Shown: in pieces, positions 1-9,537 of the stretch
How positions within the stretch are numbered: position 1 is the first letter of the stretch
Layout: each line of letters begins with the position of its first letter
Assembly (NCBI GenBank): GCA_002356215.1
Contig: AP017959.1
Location: 248,001-312,000, forward strand
Direction of reading: 5' to 3'
Source: [Synechococcus] sp. NIES-970
GTDB taxonomy: Bacteria > Cyanobacteriota > Cyanobacteriia > Cyanobacteriales > MRBY01
DNA: 64,000 bases
Notes under the pieces: generated by a model
Told to the model about the DNA's origin: nothing
What the model saw: only the letters and a program-made list of their open reading frames with translations
The model's database searches: none
Translations under genes and position numbers: made by a program

Positions 1-1
1 C

Positions 2-208
2 AACCGAGAATTTCTTGAACAACGCTTTAAAGACCTCGAAGCTGAGTATGCCGACAAGGACATTCCCCGGCCAGACCATTGGGGGGGCTTTCTCGTACGG
101 CCCGAAAAAATCGAATTTTGGCAGGGACGCCCCAGCCGACTCCATGATCGTCTTGTGTTTACGTTACAGGGCGATCGCACTTGGCAACGGCAACGCTTAG
201 CACCGTAG
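2..208 (+). CDS. pdxH: Pyridoxamine 5'-phosphate oxidase, C-terminal end (5' end outside window)
   Basis: This is the last 68 codons of a gene that begins left of the window; the frame runs open from base 2 to the TAG at 206-208. The translated end contains [22 protein letters not shown] and a terminal RQRLAP. These are the conserved C-terminal signature of PNP/PMP oxidase, the FMN enzyme that makes pyridoxal 5'-phosphate in the cytosol. The W-x-G-R-x-x-R-L-H-D-R block contributes to substrate and FMN binding in this family. Because the upstream part is missing, the start and the FMN-binding half cannot be assessed. The next gene starts 77 bases downstream on the same strand. Confidence 0.88.
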   Translation, partial: NREFLEQRFKDLEAEYADKDIPRPDHWGGFLVRPEKIEFWQGRPSRLHDRLVFTLQGDRTWQRQRLAP

Positions 209-285
209 TGTAACCCCGTAAATTTCGCTCTTGTCACCCGAAGCGACTTAAGATTTGTACTGAGTAATTTAGGGGAACCCAGTAC

Positions 286-2259
286 ATGAACAGCCTTTGG
301 AATGATCAAGAAGCCGCCGCCTACCAAGGGGATTTGGCCCTGCGGGTCTACACTTCTCGTCTATTGGGGCGGGATCCCTCCCTGGTGCTCCATGGGGGCG
401 GCAATACTTCCGTGAAAGTGACGGAAACAAATCTGGTCGGAGAAACCGAAGAAATTCTTTACGTGAAAGGGAGCGGCTGGGATTTAGCGACCATCGAGGC
501 GGCGGGTTTTGCGCCGGTGCGGATGAACCATCTGCTGAAATTAGCCAAACTGCCCAGTTTGAGCGATCCCCAGATGGTCAACGAGCTCAAAACCCAAATG
601 ACCGTTGCCACCGCACCCACCCCTTCGGTGGAAACCATTTTGCACGCCATCTTGCCCTACAAGTATGTCGATCACACCCATGCCGACGCGATTGTGACGA
701 TTACCAACACACCGGAGGGACTGGATCGAATCAAGGAAATTTATGGCGATCGCCTGGTGATCATTCCCTACATCATGCCGGGGTTTGACCTAGCCCGCCT
801 CTGTGCCGAAAAATTCGCCGCCGAAGCCCATGAAAAAACAGAGGGGATGATTCTGTTGAACCACGGAATTTTTTCCTTTGGGGGCACTGCCAAGGAGTCC
901 TACGAGCGGATGATTGCCCTCGTCCAAGAAGCCGAGGCCTATCTCCAGCGGCAAGGGGCTTGGGATATTCCCCAACGGGTCAAACAAACCAGTGACGCCC
1001 CCATGGCGAAAGCCTTGGCCCAACTCCGTTATGACGTTTCCCAGGTGGCCGGTTTCCCGGTAATTCTCAGAGGCGATCGCCGCCCAGAAACTCTCAGCTT
1101 TAGCCAACGGGACGATTTAGAGCGCATTTCCCAACAGAATCCCGCCACCCCCGACCATGTGATCCGTACCAAACCTGTGCCTCTAATTGGCCGCGATGTG
1201 CAAGGATTCGCTACCGCTTACCAAGCCTATTTCGCCAGTCAAGCGCCCCAGGCAAAGGAACCGAAGACGATCCTGGATCCGGCCCCAAGGGTAATCCTCG
1301 ATCCAGAATTAGGGCTCGTGACCGTTGGCCAAACCGCCAAAGCAGCGAATATTGTCGCCGATATCTATCGCCACACCATCGAAATTATTTCCCGCGCTGA
1401 ACAGCTCAGTCGCTACCAAGCCCTTTCCCAAAAAGATATTTTCGACATGGAATATTGGGATCTAGAGCAGGCGAAATTGAAAAAAGGTGGCACAGCGCCA
1501 GAATTTACCGGGGAGATTGCCCTTGTGACAGGGGCGGCCTCTGGCATTGGCAAAGCCTGCGTCGAATCCCTTTTGAAACGGGGGGCAGCGGTGGTGGCCC
1601 TGGACATTAACCCCGCCATCGAAACCCAATGCGATCGCCCCGATTTTTTGGGCCTGACCTGCGATCTCACCGACGAAACCCAAATCAGAAATGCCCTAGA
1701 ACAAGCGGTGCAGTATTTTGGCGGTTTAGATATGGTGATTCTCAACGCCGGTATTTTTCCCCCCAGTCAGGCGATCGCCCATTTATCCACCGACCATTGG
1801 CGTCAGGTGTTAGGCATTAACCTCGACAGTAATCTCATCCTGCTGCGGGAGTGCCATCCTTTCCTCAAACTCGCCCCAAAAGGGGGAAGGGTCACAATCA
1901 TTGGGTCTAAAAATGTTGCTGCCCCAGGCCAAGGAGTTGCCGCCTATTCCGTTTCCAAAGCCGCTCTCAACCAATTGGCGCGGGTGGCGTCACTGGAATG
2001 GGGAACTGAGGGCATTCGGATCAATACGGTGCACCCCAATGCCGTTTTTGACACTGGGATCTGGACTGCTGAAGTCCTCGAAAAACGCGCCCAAGCGTAC
2101 GGTTTAACCGTTGAGGCATACAAAAAAAACAATCTCCTCCAGGTGGAAATCACCAGCCAGGATGTGGCTGAATGCGCCGCTGCCCTCTGTAGCGATTTAT
2201 TTGCCAAAACCACTGCCGCCCAAATCCCCCTTGATGGCGGCAATGAACGAGTCATCTAA
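286..2259 (+). CDS. Bifunctional class II aldolase / short-chain dehydrogenase (RhaD-like fusion)
   Basis: A 657-residue two-domain cytosolic enzyme. The N-terminal half is a class II aldolase/adducin domain: HGGGNTSVK near residues 36-44, the zinc ligands HTHAD at 130-134 and a third His in NHG at 192-194. The C-terminal half is a classical SDR with TGAASGIGKA from about 415, NAG near 487 and the catalytic YSVSK near 554-558. The family is annotated as bifunctional rhamnulose-1-phosphate aldolase/lactaldehyde dehydrogenase. It would cleave a sugar phosphate and oxidise or reduce the aldehyde product. No kinase, isomerase or sugar transporter lies beside it, so the true substrate is open. The start at 286 agrees with the family N-terminus. 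Confidence 0.85.
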   Translation: MNSLWNDQEAAAYQGDLALRVYTSRLLGRDPSLVLHGGGNTSVKVTETNLVGETEEILYVKGSGWDLATIEAAGFAPVRMNHLLKLAKLPSLSDPQMVNELKTQMTVATAPTPSVETILHAILPYKYVDHTHADAIVTITNTPEGLDRIKEIYGDRLVIIPYIMPGFDLARLCAEKFAAEAHEKTEGMILLNHGIFSFGGTAKESYERMIALVQEAEAYLQRQGAWDIPQRVKQTSDAPMAKALAQLRYDVSQVAGFPVILRGDRRPETLSFSQRDDLERISQQNPATPDHVIRTKPVPLIGRDVQGFATAYQAYFASQAPQAKEPKTILDPAPRVILDPELGLVTVGQTAKAANIVADIYRHTIEIISRAEQLSRYQALSQKDIFDMEYWDLEQAKLKKGGTAPEFTGEIALVTGAASGIGKACVESLLKRGAAVVALDINPAIETQCDRPDFLGLTCDLTDETQIRNALEQAVQYFGGLDMVILNAGIFPPSQAIAHLSTDHWRQVLGINLDSNLILLRECHPFLKLAPKGGRVTIIGSKNVAAPGQGVAAYSVSKAALNQLARVASLEWGTEGIRINTVHPNAVFDTGIWTAEVLEKRAQAYGLTVEAYKKNNLLQVEITSQDVAECAAALCSDLFAKTTAAQIPLDGGNERVI

Positions 2260-2265
2260 ACAAAT

Positions 2266-2299
2266 AAGCCCCCCTTTTCAAAGGGAGACTTAGGGAGAG
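2266..2299. repeat. Short C-run/G-run palindromic repeat fragment
   Basis: Just after the aldolase stop codon there is AAGCCCCCCTTTTC followed by AAAGGGAGACTTAGGG. The core CCCTTT/AAAGGG is self-complementary. The pattern resembles the dispersed elements rich in GGGGGA and TTTAGGGGGA that I recall from many cyanobacterial genomes. Here it is a single degenerate copy. It may act as a weak terminator between the convergent aldolase gene and hemH. The assignment is by resemblance only. Confidence 0.3.
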
Positions 2300-2325
2300 C
2301 TCAATGTCTCAAATCAGGCCAGGGT

Positions 2326-3486
2326 CTACATGATACCCACAAAGTGGAGGGGGCCTTGGCCACTAATTAGCTCCAGCAACAGCGCTAAAAAGCCGATCAT
2401 TGCCAGACGCCCATTGAGCACTTCGGCGCTGGTATTCAAGCCCCAGGAAAGTTCTTGGGGATACATCTTCATGTTTTCCTTCGGGTGGGTCACCTGGGCA
2501 AAGGTGCGGGGCTGCTGCTCTAGGGAATCCGTTACCAAGTGAGCAAGGGATTCAATAAAGAGCGGGTGAGTATTGAGAGCAGGGACGCGGCGAAAATTCT
2601 CGATGCCCGCTTCTTCGGCCACTTCTCGGTACTCAATGTCAATTTCCTGGAGGGTCTCGATATGCTCTGAAACGAAGCTAATGGGGATCACGACTAAGTC
2701 TTTAACGCCCTTTTCTCCTAGGGCAATGAGAGAATCTTCAGTGTAGGGCTGGAGCCATTCCACCGGGCCGACGCGACTCTGGTAGGCGAGGGTATAGTCA
2801 TTGGGGCGGCCGAGGGCTTCCATAATCAAGCGGGTACATTCTTCAATTTCCCGTTGATAAGGGTCGCCTGCCTCTTTCACATAGCTCTGGGGGACGCCAT
2901 GGGCACTAAAGAAAATATGGGCCTGGTCGGGGTGCTCGAATTGATCGAGTTCTTGGCGAATCAGATCTACCATCGCGCTGATGTACTGGGGATGGTCATA
3001 CCAGGAGGGAATGAGGGTGTAGTTCAGTTGGCTGAGGTCTTTGTCAGTGCGCCACATTTCTTCGAGGACGCGAAAACTAGAACCACTGGTACTGATAGAA
3101 AATTGGGGATAGAGGGGAAGGACAACTAGGTGATCGAGGTTGTCTTGTTTAATTTCGGCGATCGCCTCTTCCGTGAAGGGGTGCCAATAGCGCATGCCGA
3201 CATAAATTTTTACTTCTTTGCCCCAGTCCGCCAGTTTTTGGGCGAGGGCTGCACCTTGGGCCTCAGTGATTTGCCGGAGGGGGGAACCGCCGCCAATTTC
3301 TTTATAATTTTCTTGGGATTTACCAGCTCGCAAGGTCGAAATAAGCCAGGCAAGCGGCTTTTGCATCCATGGTGCCGGTAAACGGATGATCTCGGGGTCT
3401 GCAAACAAATTAAAGAGAAAAGGACGGACATCCTCTAATTTGTCTGGCCCACCTAGGTTAAGTAATAAGACCCCAACACGACCCAT
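2326..3486 (-). CDS. hemH: Ferrochelatase with C-terminal chlorophyll-binding (CAB) domain
   Basis: A 386-residue enzyme inserting Fe2+ into protoporphyrin IX, the last step of haem synthesis. It begins [11 protein letters not shown], typical of the family. The catalytic His lies in SAHGVP near residue 196. After the roughly 320-residue enzyme core there is a linker and then a single hydrophobic helix at about 350-386 with the light-harvesting-type motif NGRLAMIGF and a following LLLELISG. This tail is characteristic of cyanobacterial and plastid type II ferrochelatases. It is thought to anchor the enzyme to thylakoids and bind chlorophyll or carotenoid. The gene is convergent with the aldolase gene. 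The upstream sequence around 3520-3540 has only a weak match to an HLR1 element, so light regulation is not claimed. Confidence 0.97.
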   Translation of the reverse strand: MGRVGVLLLNLGGPDKLEDVRPFLFNLFADPEIIRLPAPWMQKPLAWLISTLRAGKSQENYKEIGGGSPLRQITEAQGAALAQKLADWGKEVKIYVGMRYWHPFTEEAIAEIKQDNLDHLVVLPLYPQFSISTSGSSFRVLEEMWRTDKDLSQLNYTLIPSWYDHPQYISAMVDLIRQELDQFEHPDQAHIFFSAHGVPQSYVKEAGDPYQREIEECTRLIMEALGRPNDYTLAYQSRVGPVEWLQPYTEDSLIALGEKGVKDLVVIPISFVSEHIETLQEIDIEYREVAEEAGIENFRRVPALNTHPLFIESLAHLVTDSLEQQPRTFAQVTHPKENMKMYPQELSWGLNTSAEVLNGRLAMIGFLALLLELISGQGPLHFVGIM

Positions 3487-3634
3487 AGCTGATACAAATT
3501 TAATTTACTGGTATTTTCTTTAAGCTATTGTAACAATATATCCTTCTGGGACGGTGTGCCTGTCATGGTGGCTACCAGAAAGTCGAAAAAATTTACATTT
3601 CTTCGGTTTATTTTTCAGCTTTGGACACAGTTTT

Positions 3635-5818
3635 CTAAATTACCTGTTTAAGGCCTTCCGAAGACAGCCATTCGATCTGCTCGGCCCGTTGGGGGCGCCC
3701 GAGGAAATATCCTTGGGCAATGTCACAGCCCATTTCTTTTAATAGATTAAGGATCGCTTGATTTTCGACCCCCTCCGCAACAACCTCTAGACCAAGACTG
3801 TGGGCAAGGTTGATGGTTGATCTTACGATGACCAAGCTCTGTTCGTCACTCAACATATCCACTACGAAAGATTGGTCAATTTTTAAGGCGTGCACTGGAA
3901 AACGCTGGAGATAGCTCAAGGAAGAGTAACCTGTGCCAAAATCATCGATCGAAAGATGAACGCCCAAATTCGCGAAGCATTGCAATAGTTCGAGGGCAGC
4001 GCGGGGATCGCTCATCAGGGCGGTTTCAGTAATTTCTAGTTCGATCTGCTCGGGAATAATGTCATATTCCTGGAGGAGGGTTTCAAAAGTTGTGAGGCAG
4101 TTCGGGTCTAAAAGGCTACAGGCAGATAAATTGAGGGCGATCGTTAAATCAAGGCCCTGCTTTTGCCAGATTTGTTTTTGTTGAAACGCTTCTTCCCAAA
4201 TCCAGTAGGTGAGAGTGTGGATTGCGTCACTTTGTTCGGCTAAAGGAACGAATTCTGCCGGGGAAATTAGACCAAAGGTGGGATGGTGCCAGCGGGCTAA
4301 GGCTTCAACCCCAATGAGCCTTTTTTGCCGTAGATCACACTTGGGTTGGTAGCACAAGAAGAACTGTTTCCGGGCGCTGGGTTTGCCCAAGCTTGAGAGA
4401 ATAGCCAAGCGCCGGGGGGTGTAATGGTCGATATCTTCGTGATAAATCTCATAGGTGGTGCGCTTTTGTTTCGCGGCATACATGGCAACTTCAGCACTCC
4501 GGAGAGCGGCATGGCTATCAGTGCCATGCTCAGGAAACATTGCAATCCCGAGACTTGCTGTGATGTGAATGACATTCCCCCCAGTGACGAAGGGTTGCTG
4601 AATCGCTGCCTGGAGTACGCCCGCTAATTCTATGGCGTGTTTACAGGCTTGTTCTCGCTCACTCTGAACCATCGGGCAAGCTACAGCAAATTCGTCTCCC
4701 CCTAAACGACAGACAATGCCTTGGTAGGGGCTGAGGGCTGAGAGTAGCCGCAGGGCAATCTGTTGTAGAAAGGTATTCCCGAGTTTGTGACCTAGGGTAT
4801 CGTTCAAATCTTTGAAGCGATCAAGGTCAATGAGCATGATGATAATTAATTCATACCCGAGGGCCGGGGTATGCAGCCATTCTTGGATTGTGTCATGGAA
4901 AAGGTTGCGGTTGCCGATGGTGGTGAGGCTGTCGTAGCGGGCCTGGTAGCGGAGTTCTTTAAAATGATGGGCGTTGGCGATCGCCACCGAAATCGATTGT
5001 CCCAAAGCCCGGAGGGTATCGATTTCGTAGGATTCCAAAAACCGATCCTCCTGGAAGAGCATTAAAACTAAACCAAAGGTTTGTCGATGAAAAACCAAAG
5101 GCATTGCCAAAACCTTAAACCCTTCCCGGAGAAAAGCCGTTTGAGGATTTTCTTCTCCCCAACAATGTGCCCATTGTTCGGTGTCTAGAATCTGGAGTCC
5201 GCCTTCCTTAAGAATGTGACGAAAAAGCCGATTTTCTACGGTAACTTGCCTAAGGACAGCACAATGTTCTGGGGAAAAACCATAGTGATCTTGAAGCTTA
5301 AGGGGGCCATCGTGAAAGCTTTCCCCTTCCAATAGATAAAAACCAATGCAGATTTCTGGATAATGCTGTCCTAGGGTTGCAACGGTCTCCCGCACGATAT
5401 CCCGAACTTCTAGAGAACCATGTAATCGTTGGGTTAGGGCATGGGCCAGGGCCAAAAAACGATTGTGTAACTGCAGGGAATTTTGAGAATAGCGCAGTTC
5501 TCCTTCTACCTGTTTGAGGGTCACAAGCATTGGTAGCCATCGCAAAATTCCAAGACTCACCAAAAATGTACCTAGACCTTGGCCGACCCATAATTCGCCC
5601 AGACGCCAGACTTCTGCCAGGGGCTGCCACCGGGGGTCGAGATACTGTGGAATCTGCAAAAAAGCAGACCAGCGCCCTAGGGCTAATAAAATGCAGCCCA
5701 CCGTGATCCAACGGTAATCCCAATCTCGTAGGGGCACTTGCTTGTCATAGCGGATTAGGACATAGATAATGCCCGTTAAAGCGAGAGCAGTATACAACGC
5801 GACAAGCGACTGAAACAT
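3635..5818 (-). CDS. Membrane GAF-GGDEF-EAL cyclic-di-GMP signalling protein
   Basis: A 727-residue protein predicted to make and/or degrade c-di-GMP. The first ~100 residues contain about three hydrophobic segments (for example ALALTGIIYVLI and FLVSLGILRWL). A GAF-like sensor region of about 150 residues follows. Then comes a GGDEF domain with an intact RLGGDEFAVAC active site, and an EAL domain with [34 protein letters not shown] and AEGVE. Both catalytic motifs look complete, so synthase and phosphodiesterase activity are both possible. The signal sensed by the GAF region is unknown. The gene is transcribed alone, 138 bases downstream of the nfeD-like gene on the same strand. Confidence 0.92.
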   Translation of the reverse strand: MFQSLVALYTALALTGIIYVLIRYDKQVPLRDWDYRWITVGCILLALGRWSAFLQIPQYLDPRWQPLAEVWRLGELWVGQGLGTFLVSLGILRWLPMLVTLKQVEGELRYSQNSLQLHNRFLALAHALTQRLHGSLEVRDIVRETVATLGQHYPEICIGFYLLEGESFHDGPLKLQDHYGFSPEHCAVLRQVTVENRLFRHILKEGGLQILDTEQWAHCWGEENPQTAFLREGFKVLAMPLVFHRQTFGLVLMLFQEDRFLESYEIDTLRALGQSISVAIANAHHFKELRYQARYDSLTTIGNRNLFHDTIQEWLHTPALGYELIIIMLIDLDRFKDLNDTLGHKLGNTFLQQIALRLLSALSPYQGIVCRLGGDEFAVACPMVQSEREQACKHAIELAGVLQAAIQQPFVTGGNVIHITASLGIAMFPEHGTDSHAALRSAEVAMYAAKQKRTTYEIYHEDIDHYTPRRLAILSSLGKPSARKQFFLCYQPKCDLRQKRLIGVEALARWHHPTFGLISPAEFVPLAEQSDAIHTLTYWIWEEAFQQKQIWQKQGLDLTIALNLSACSLLDPNCLTTFETLLQEYDIIPEQIELEITETALMSDPRAALELLQCFANLGVHLSIDDFGTGYSSLSYLQRFPVHALKIDQSFVVDMLSDEQSLVIVRSTINLAHSLGLEVVAEGVENQAILNLLKEMGCDIAQGYFLGRPQRAEQIEWLSSEGLKQVI

Positions 5819-5956
5819 AGGGGAGGAGGGAGGAGGAGAAAAATATGCCGAAAACTGCTAGCAACTTCCTAGAGAACAATCATTGAAATATTTATTCAAG
5901 GATTGTCTTGAATTATAGTGCTGGTTTCAAAGGGAAGAATGGGATTTCTTGTCCAC

Positions 5957-6394
5957 TTAGGGTTCGAGGCAGTGACGGGGCATCACAATGAGGGTCGTAC
6001 CTTCTCGGCGTACGACATAAACAGTTTCTTGGGCGTCGATCGCCATGGTTTCATCGGCGCAGCGGGCGCGCCAGGAGCTGCCTTCATAGAGAATACGGCC
6101 TGGTTGGCCGGGGGCGATCGCCGTGATTGTTTCAGCTTCGGCGGCATCACTCAGGGTACGGACGGTTGTTTTTGGCGTAAAAAAGCGACGGGAGACGAGA
6201 ATGGCGACACTCGAAAAAATCAGCCACAGTAGAATTTGGAAGTTCGGATCGAGGCTCGGGATGAAATAGATAATCACAGCCACAGCCATCGCACCCATCC
6301 CGAGCATAAATTCCATGAAGGCCGTGGGAAAAATAAACTCGAGGGAGCAAAGTAACGCCCCAATGATCAGCCAAATAAGTAGAGGATTGACCAT
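5957..6394 (-). CDS. NfeD family membrane protein
   Basis: A 145-residue protein starting MVNPLLIWLIIGALLCSLEF. Three or four membrane segments occupy the first ~75 residues, followed by a small soluble beta-barrel (OB-like) domain ending GTTLIVMPRH. This is the short form of the NfeD family. In other bacteria members associate with SPFH/stomatin proteins or membrane proteases. The phrase GQPGRILYEGSSWRAR fits the conserved start of the NfeD C-terminal domain. No SPFH gene is adjacent here. It is divergent from the PP2C gene across a 145-base intergenic region that must hold both promoters. Confidence 0.85.
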   Translation of the reverse strand: MVNPLLIWLIIGALLCSLEFIFPTAFMEFMLGMGAMAVAVIIYFIPSLDPNFQILLWLIFSSVAILVSRRFFTPKTTVRTLSDAAEAETITAIAPGQPGRILYEGSSWRARCADETMAIDAQETVYVVRREGTTLIVMPRHCLEP

Positions 6395-6539
6395 GTACCG
6401 AAACTCAAATGGGGGGATTTTTCACAATATAATTCAAGCGGGGATAGCCGCCTTTGGGTTGTGATGGTAACCGCTGCCCTCATCATAACTTGACGACTGG
6501 GTCTGGGTTGTCTGCATGCTGTAGTGTTTTGTTAAGCTT

Positions 6540-8387
6540 ATGACTATTTCTCTTCCTTATCTCCGAGCATCAGGTTCCCTCGCGCTCACGTTTCAGGGGG
6601 CAGACCTCGTGGGCGATCGCTATTGGGTCGTCGCCCCGCAAATTTGGCAAGATACTAAGCCTGAAGCGCCGCCTGCCTGCACTGAGCTCACCAATATCCT
6701 GGCCCAAAAATATGGCAAACTCTATCCGCGTCAACTCCATTTACCCCGGGTGTATGATGTGCTTTCCTTGCCAGAGGGGGATATTTTATTACTAGATAAT
6801 CTGCCAATCAATGACCACGGGGAGCTACTCCCGGCCCTCGGGGCGCTGTGGGAAAAGGCTTCTCCCTTACAACAGTTGAGCTGGCTGTGGCAAATGACTG
6901 AGCTGTGGGAAGATTTGGCAGCGGTGGCGCTGGGGACGAGCCTTTTACCGTTGGAGAATATCCGGGTAGATGGTTGGCGAATCCGCCTCATGGAACTTGT
7001 GGAAGATCCGGCAGATAAGCCTGCGACTTTGGCAGCGGTGGTAACCCAGTGGCGATCGCTTTTACCCCAGAGCCATCCCAGTATCCAGGAGCCTTTAGGG
7101 GCTATTTTTGAAGACCTTGGGCAGCCCGATGGAGACCGGGAAACGATTTTAGGGCGCCTTAATGAGCTACTTTTGGCGCAGTCGAGCCAACATCAACTCC
7201 AAATGGCGATCGCCTCTGCCACAGACCGGGGAAAAAATCCTCCCCTCAATCAGGATTCCCACTACCCAACAACCCAAGATCTTGCGGCGCCACCCAGTGC
7301 TCTGCTCGATTTGAGCGATCATTTACTCATTGTCTGTGATGGGGTTGAAGGCCATGCCCAGGGGGAAGTGGCGAGTCAATTGGCGGTTCAATCGCTGAAA
7401 TTACAACTGACAGGGTTTTTCCAAGGAATATTTGATGCAGATACGATCCTTGAGCCAGCAGTGATTGCGCAGCAGTTAGCCGCCTATATCCGCATCACTA
7501 ACAACATGATCGCCGACCGTAATGATCGCGAAGGACGCACCGGGGGCGATCGCCTCGCCACAACCCTCACTTTGGCTCTGCAACTTCCCCAAAGGCTCAG
7601 TCAGGGAGAGAGGCAAGACCGCCATAGCCATGAACTTTATATTGCCCAGGTGGGGGATAGTCGCGCCTATTGGCTAACTCAAAGTCAATGTATCTGTTTA
7701 ACGGTGGATGATGATGTGGTAGCCCGGGAAGTCCAGGCTGGCCGCGCGGTATATCGCCAAGCCCGCCTACGCCCGGACCACATGGCCCTCACCGAAGCTC
7801 TGGGAACAAAGACAGGCGATCGCCTCCACCCGGTCATTCGTCGTTTTGTCTTCGCCGAAGATGGGGTTCTGGTGGTTTGCTCTGACGGTCTCAGTGACCA
7901 GCATTTTTTAGAGCGTCACTGGCAAACCTTTGCGCCGGTGATTATCCAGGGTCACTTGCCCCCTGGCACCATGCTCCAGACTTTGATGAACCAGGCGATC
8001 GCCCAGCAACAAGATGACAATATTACGGCAGTGGTTGCCTTTTATCGCTTTACGATGGATGCCCTAGATGAGGTCCCAGAAATAGCAGATCTCCCTGCCC
8101 TCAGCGAGTTCGCCCCGGAGTTATTGCCCCCTGATTTTGCGCCAGAAGAGCCAGAAACAAATCCAGACATAGATCCAGTGGATCAAGAATTAGAGCTCAG
8201 CCCAACATCTAGCCCAACATCTAGTGAAAAGCAAGACGGCCCCTCCCAACTCACCTTGGTTATTGGGGGTTTGGTGATCGCGCTCGTCTTCTTCGTTTTA
8301 GTGGCCCTTGGCTTGAGCTGGCTATTAAATCGCGAGACCCCGCCGCCGCCAGAAACAACCCCGGGACAACCTACAAGCTCAACGTAG
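6540..8387 (+). CDS. PP2C-type protein phosphatase with kinase-like N-terminus and C-terminal membrane anchor
   Basis: A 615-residue protein. Residues ~220-510 form a PPM/PP2C phosphatase domain: NQDSHYP, VCDGVEGH, GDRLATTLT, VGDSRAYW, VCSDGLSDQ and DDNITAVV supply the metal-binding aspartates. The first ~215 residues resemble a degenerate protein kinase fold. The phrase LLPLENIRVDGWRIRLMEL sits where the catalytic and DFG loops would be, but the catalytic Asp and the DFG are not evident. After an acidic, Pro-rich linker a single hydrophobic helix (VIGGLVIALVFFVLVAL) near the C-terminus anchors the protein, so the enzyme would face the cytosol. Its substrates are unknown. The 3' end overlaps the convergent murG gene by 17 bases. 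Confidence 0.88.
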   Translation: MTISLPYLRASGSLALTFQGADLVGDRYWVVAPQIWQDTKPEAPPACTELTNILAQKYGKLYPRQLHLPRVYDVLSLPEGDILLLDNLPINDHGELLPALGALWEKASPLQQLSWLWQMTELWEDLAAVALGTSLLPLENIRVDGWRIRLMELVEDPADKPATLAAVVTQWRSLLPQSHPSIQEPLGAIFEDLGQPDGDRETILGRLNELLLAQSSQHQLQMAIASATDRGKNPPLNQDSHYPTTQDLAAPPSALLDLSDHLLIVCDGVEGHAQGEVASQLAVQSLKLQLTGFFQGIFDADTILEPAVIAQQLAAYIRITNNMIADRNDREGRTGGDRLATTLTLALQLPQRLSQGERQDRHSHELYIAQVGDSRAYWLTQSQCICLTVDDDVVAREVQAGRAVYRQARLRPDHMALTEALGTKTGDRLHPVIRRFVFAEDGVLVVCSDGLSDQHFLERHWQTFAPVIIQGHLPPGTMLQTLMNQAIAQQQDDNITAVVAFYRFTMDALDEVPEIADLPALSEFAPELLPPDFAPEEPETNPDIDPVDQELELSPTSSPTSSEKQDGPSQLTLVIGGLVIALVFFVLVALGLSWLLNRETPPPPETTPGQPTSST

Positions 8388-9432
8388 TGCGCAGAAAATC
8401 AGCAATTTGTTCGGCACTTTGGGGGAGCCCCAAGGTCGCGGCATTGGCGGCGATCGCCTCCCGTTTTGCTGGATGGCGCAGCAGGTCTAAAACCATCTCT
8501 GACAGTCGTTCTGGTGTTAGGTCTTTTTGGGGTGCTAAGAGCCCTGCCTGGTGTTTGACAAAAACCTGGGCATTGATCGTTTGGTGATCTTCCGCTGCGT
8601 AGGGGTAGGGAATCAAAATAGCAGCGGTTTTTGTAATCGTTAATTCTGTTAAGGCACTGGCACCGGAGCGACTAACGACCACACTTGCCCGCTGGAGTAG
8701 GGCCGCAATTTTGTCGGTAAAGGGCAAAGGGAAGTAATGGGGATCTTGGAACTGCGCTACATCAGGGTCATTTTTCCCCGTGATATGCACAATGACCGCC
8801 CCTGCCGCGATCCAATCAACGGCACATTGGCGCACCAACTGATTGATGCCTACGGCCCCCTGGGAGCCCCCCATCACCAAAATTAAAGGGCGATCGCCAG
8901 GTAAATTTAGGTCAAGGGCTTGGGGGGTCAGAAATTCTGGTCGGACAGGGGTCCCGAGGTGAAGGGTTCTAGCTTTGGGGAGGTACTGAGCCGATTCTTG
9001 GAAGCCAATCACCACCGCCGTTGCGTATTTCCCCAGAAAGCGGGTCACTTTGCCGGGGAGGACATTGGACTCGTGAAGAATGACCGGAATCCGGCGCCAA
9101 CGGGCCGCCAGGATTGCTGGTGCCGCAATGTAGCCCCCAGTGGTAAAGACAAGATCAATGCGGCGATCGCCCAAAATTTTGTGGGTCTGGAACACGGAGG
9201 CTAGCAGTTGCAGGCCATTTTTTAGTTTTTGTAAAGGTTTACCTTGGAGCCCCTTCGCCGTCACTGTATGGCGATGATATTCCCCTGGGACAAGATCAGT
9301 TTCGAGGCGATCGGGGGTTCCCAGCCACTCGATGTCACAGTCAGTTAATTGTTTAGCCACCGCCAGGGCCGGAAAGAGATGCCCTCCAGTGCCACTGGCG
9401 GCCATGAGAATTCGGGTTACTGCCTTTGCCAC
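8371..9432 (-). CDS. murG: UDP-GlcNAc:lipid I N-acetylglucosaminyltransferase MurG
   Basis: A 353-residue GT-B glycosyltransferase that adds GlcNAc to lipid I to form lipid II on the inner face of the plasma membrane, for peptidoglycan synthesis. It contains the N-terminal glycine-rich loop AASGTGGHLFPALAVA and VMGGSQGAVGIN. It also has SRSGASALTE and PYPYAAEDHQTINA, which bind UDP-GlcNAc in this family. Length and start are typical. No other division and cell-wall genes surround it. It is convergent with and overlaps the phosphatase gene, and diverges from the secreted-protein gene at 9538. Confidence 0.96.
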   Translation of the reverse strand: MAKAVTRILMAASGTGGHLFPALAVAKQLTDCDIEWLGTPDRLETDLVPGEYHRHTVTAKGLQGKPLQKLKNGLQLLASVFQTHKILGDRRIDLVFTTGGYIAAPAILAARWRRIPVILHESNVLPGKVTRFLGKYATAVVIGFQESAQYLPKARTLHLGTPVRPEFLTPQALDLNLPGDRPLILVMGGSQGAVGINQLVRQCAVDWIAAGAVIVHITGKNDPDVAQFQDPHYFPLPFTDKIAALLQRASVVVSRSGASALTELTITKTAAILIPYPYAAEDHQTINAQVFVKHQAGLLAPQKDLTPERLSEMVLDLLRHPAKREAIAANAATLGLPQSAEQIADFLRTTLSL

Positions 9433-9537
9433 AATTTCAGTTGTTTTTCGTCTCAGGTTCTAGAATAGATTACATGGTCTGCTTAACGGAAGGAAACGGG
9501 GCCGATTCTGCCGATTCTTAAGGAGTAAAGAGAATTT

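Noticed and set aside
3500-3545. Weak HLR1-like sequence upstream of hemH
   Set aside because: The second repeat has several mismatches to the consensus, so no regulation by RpaB is claimed.
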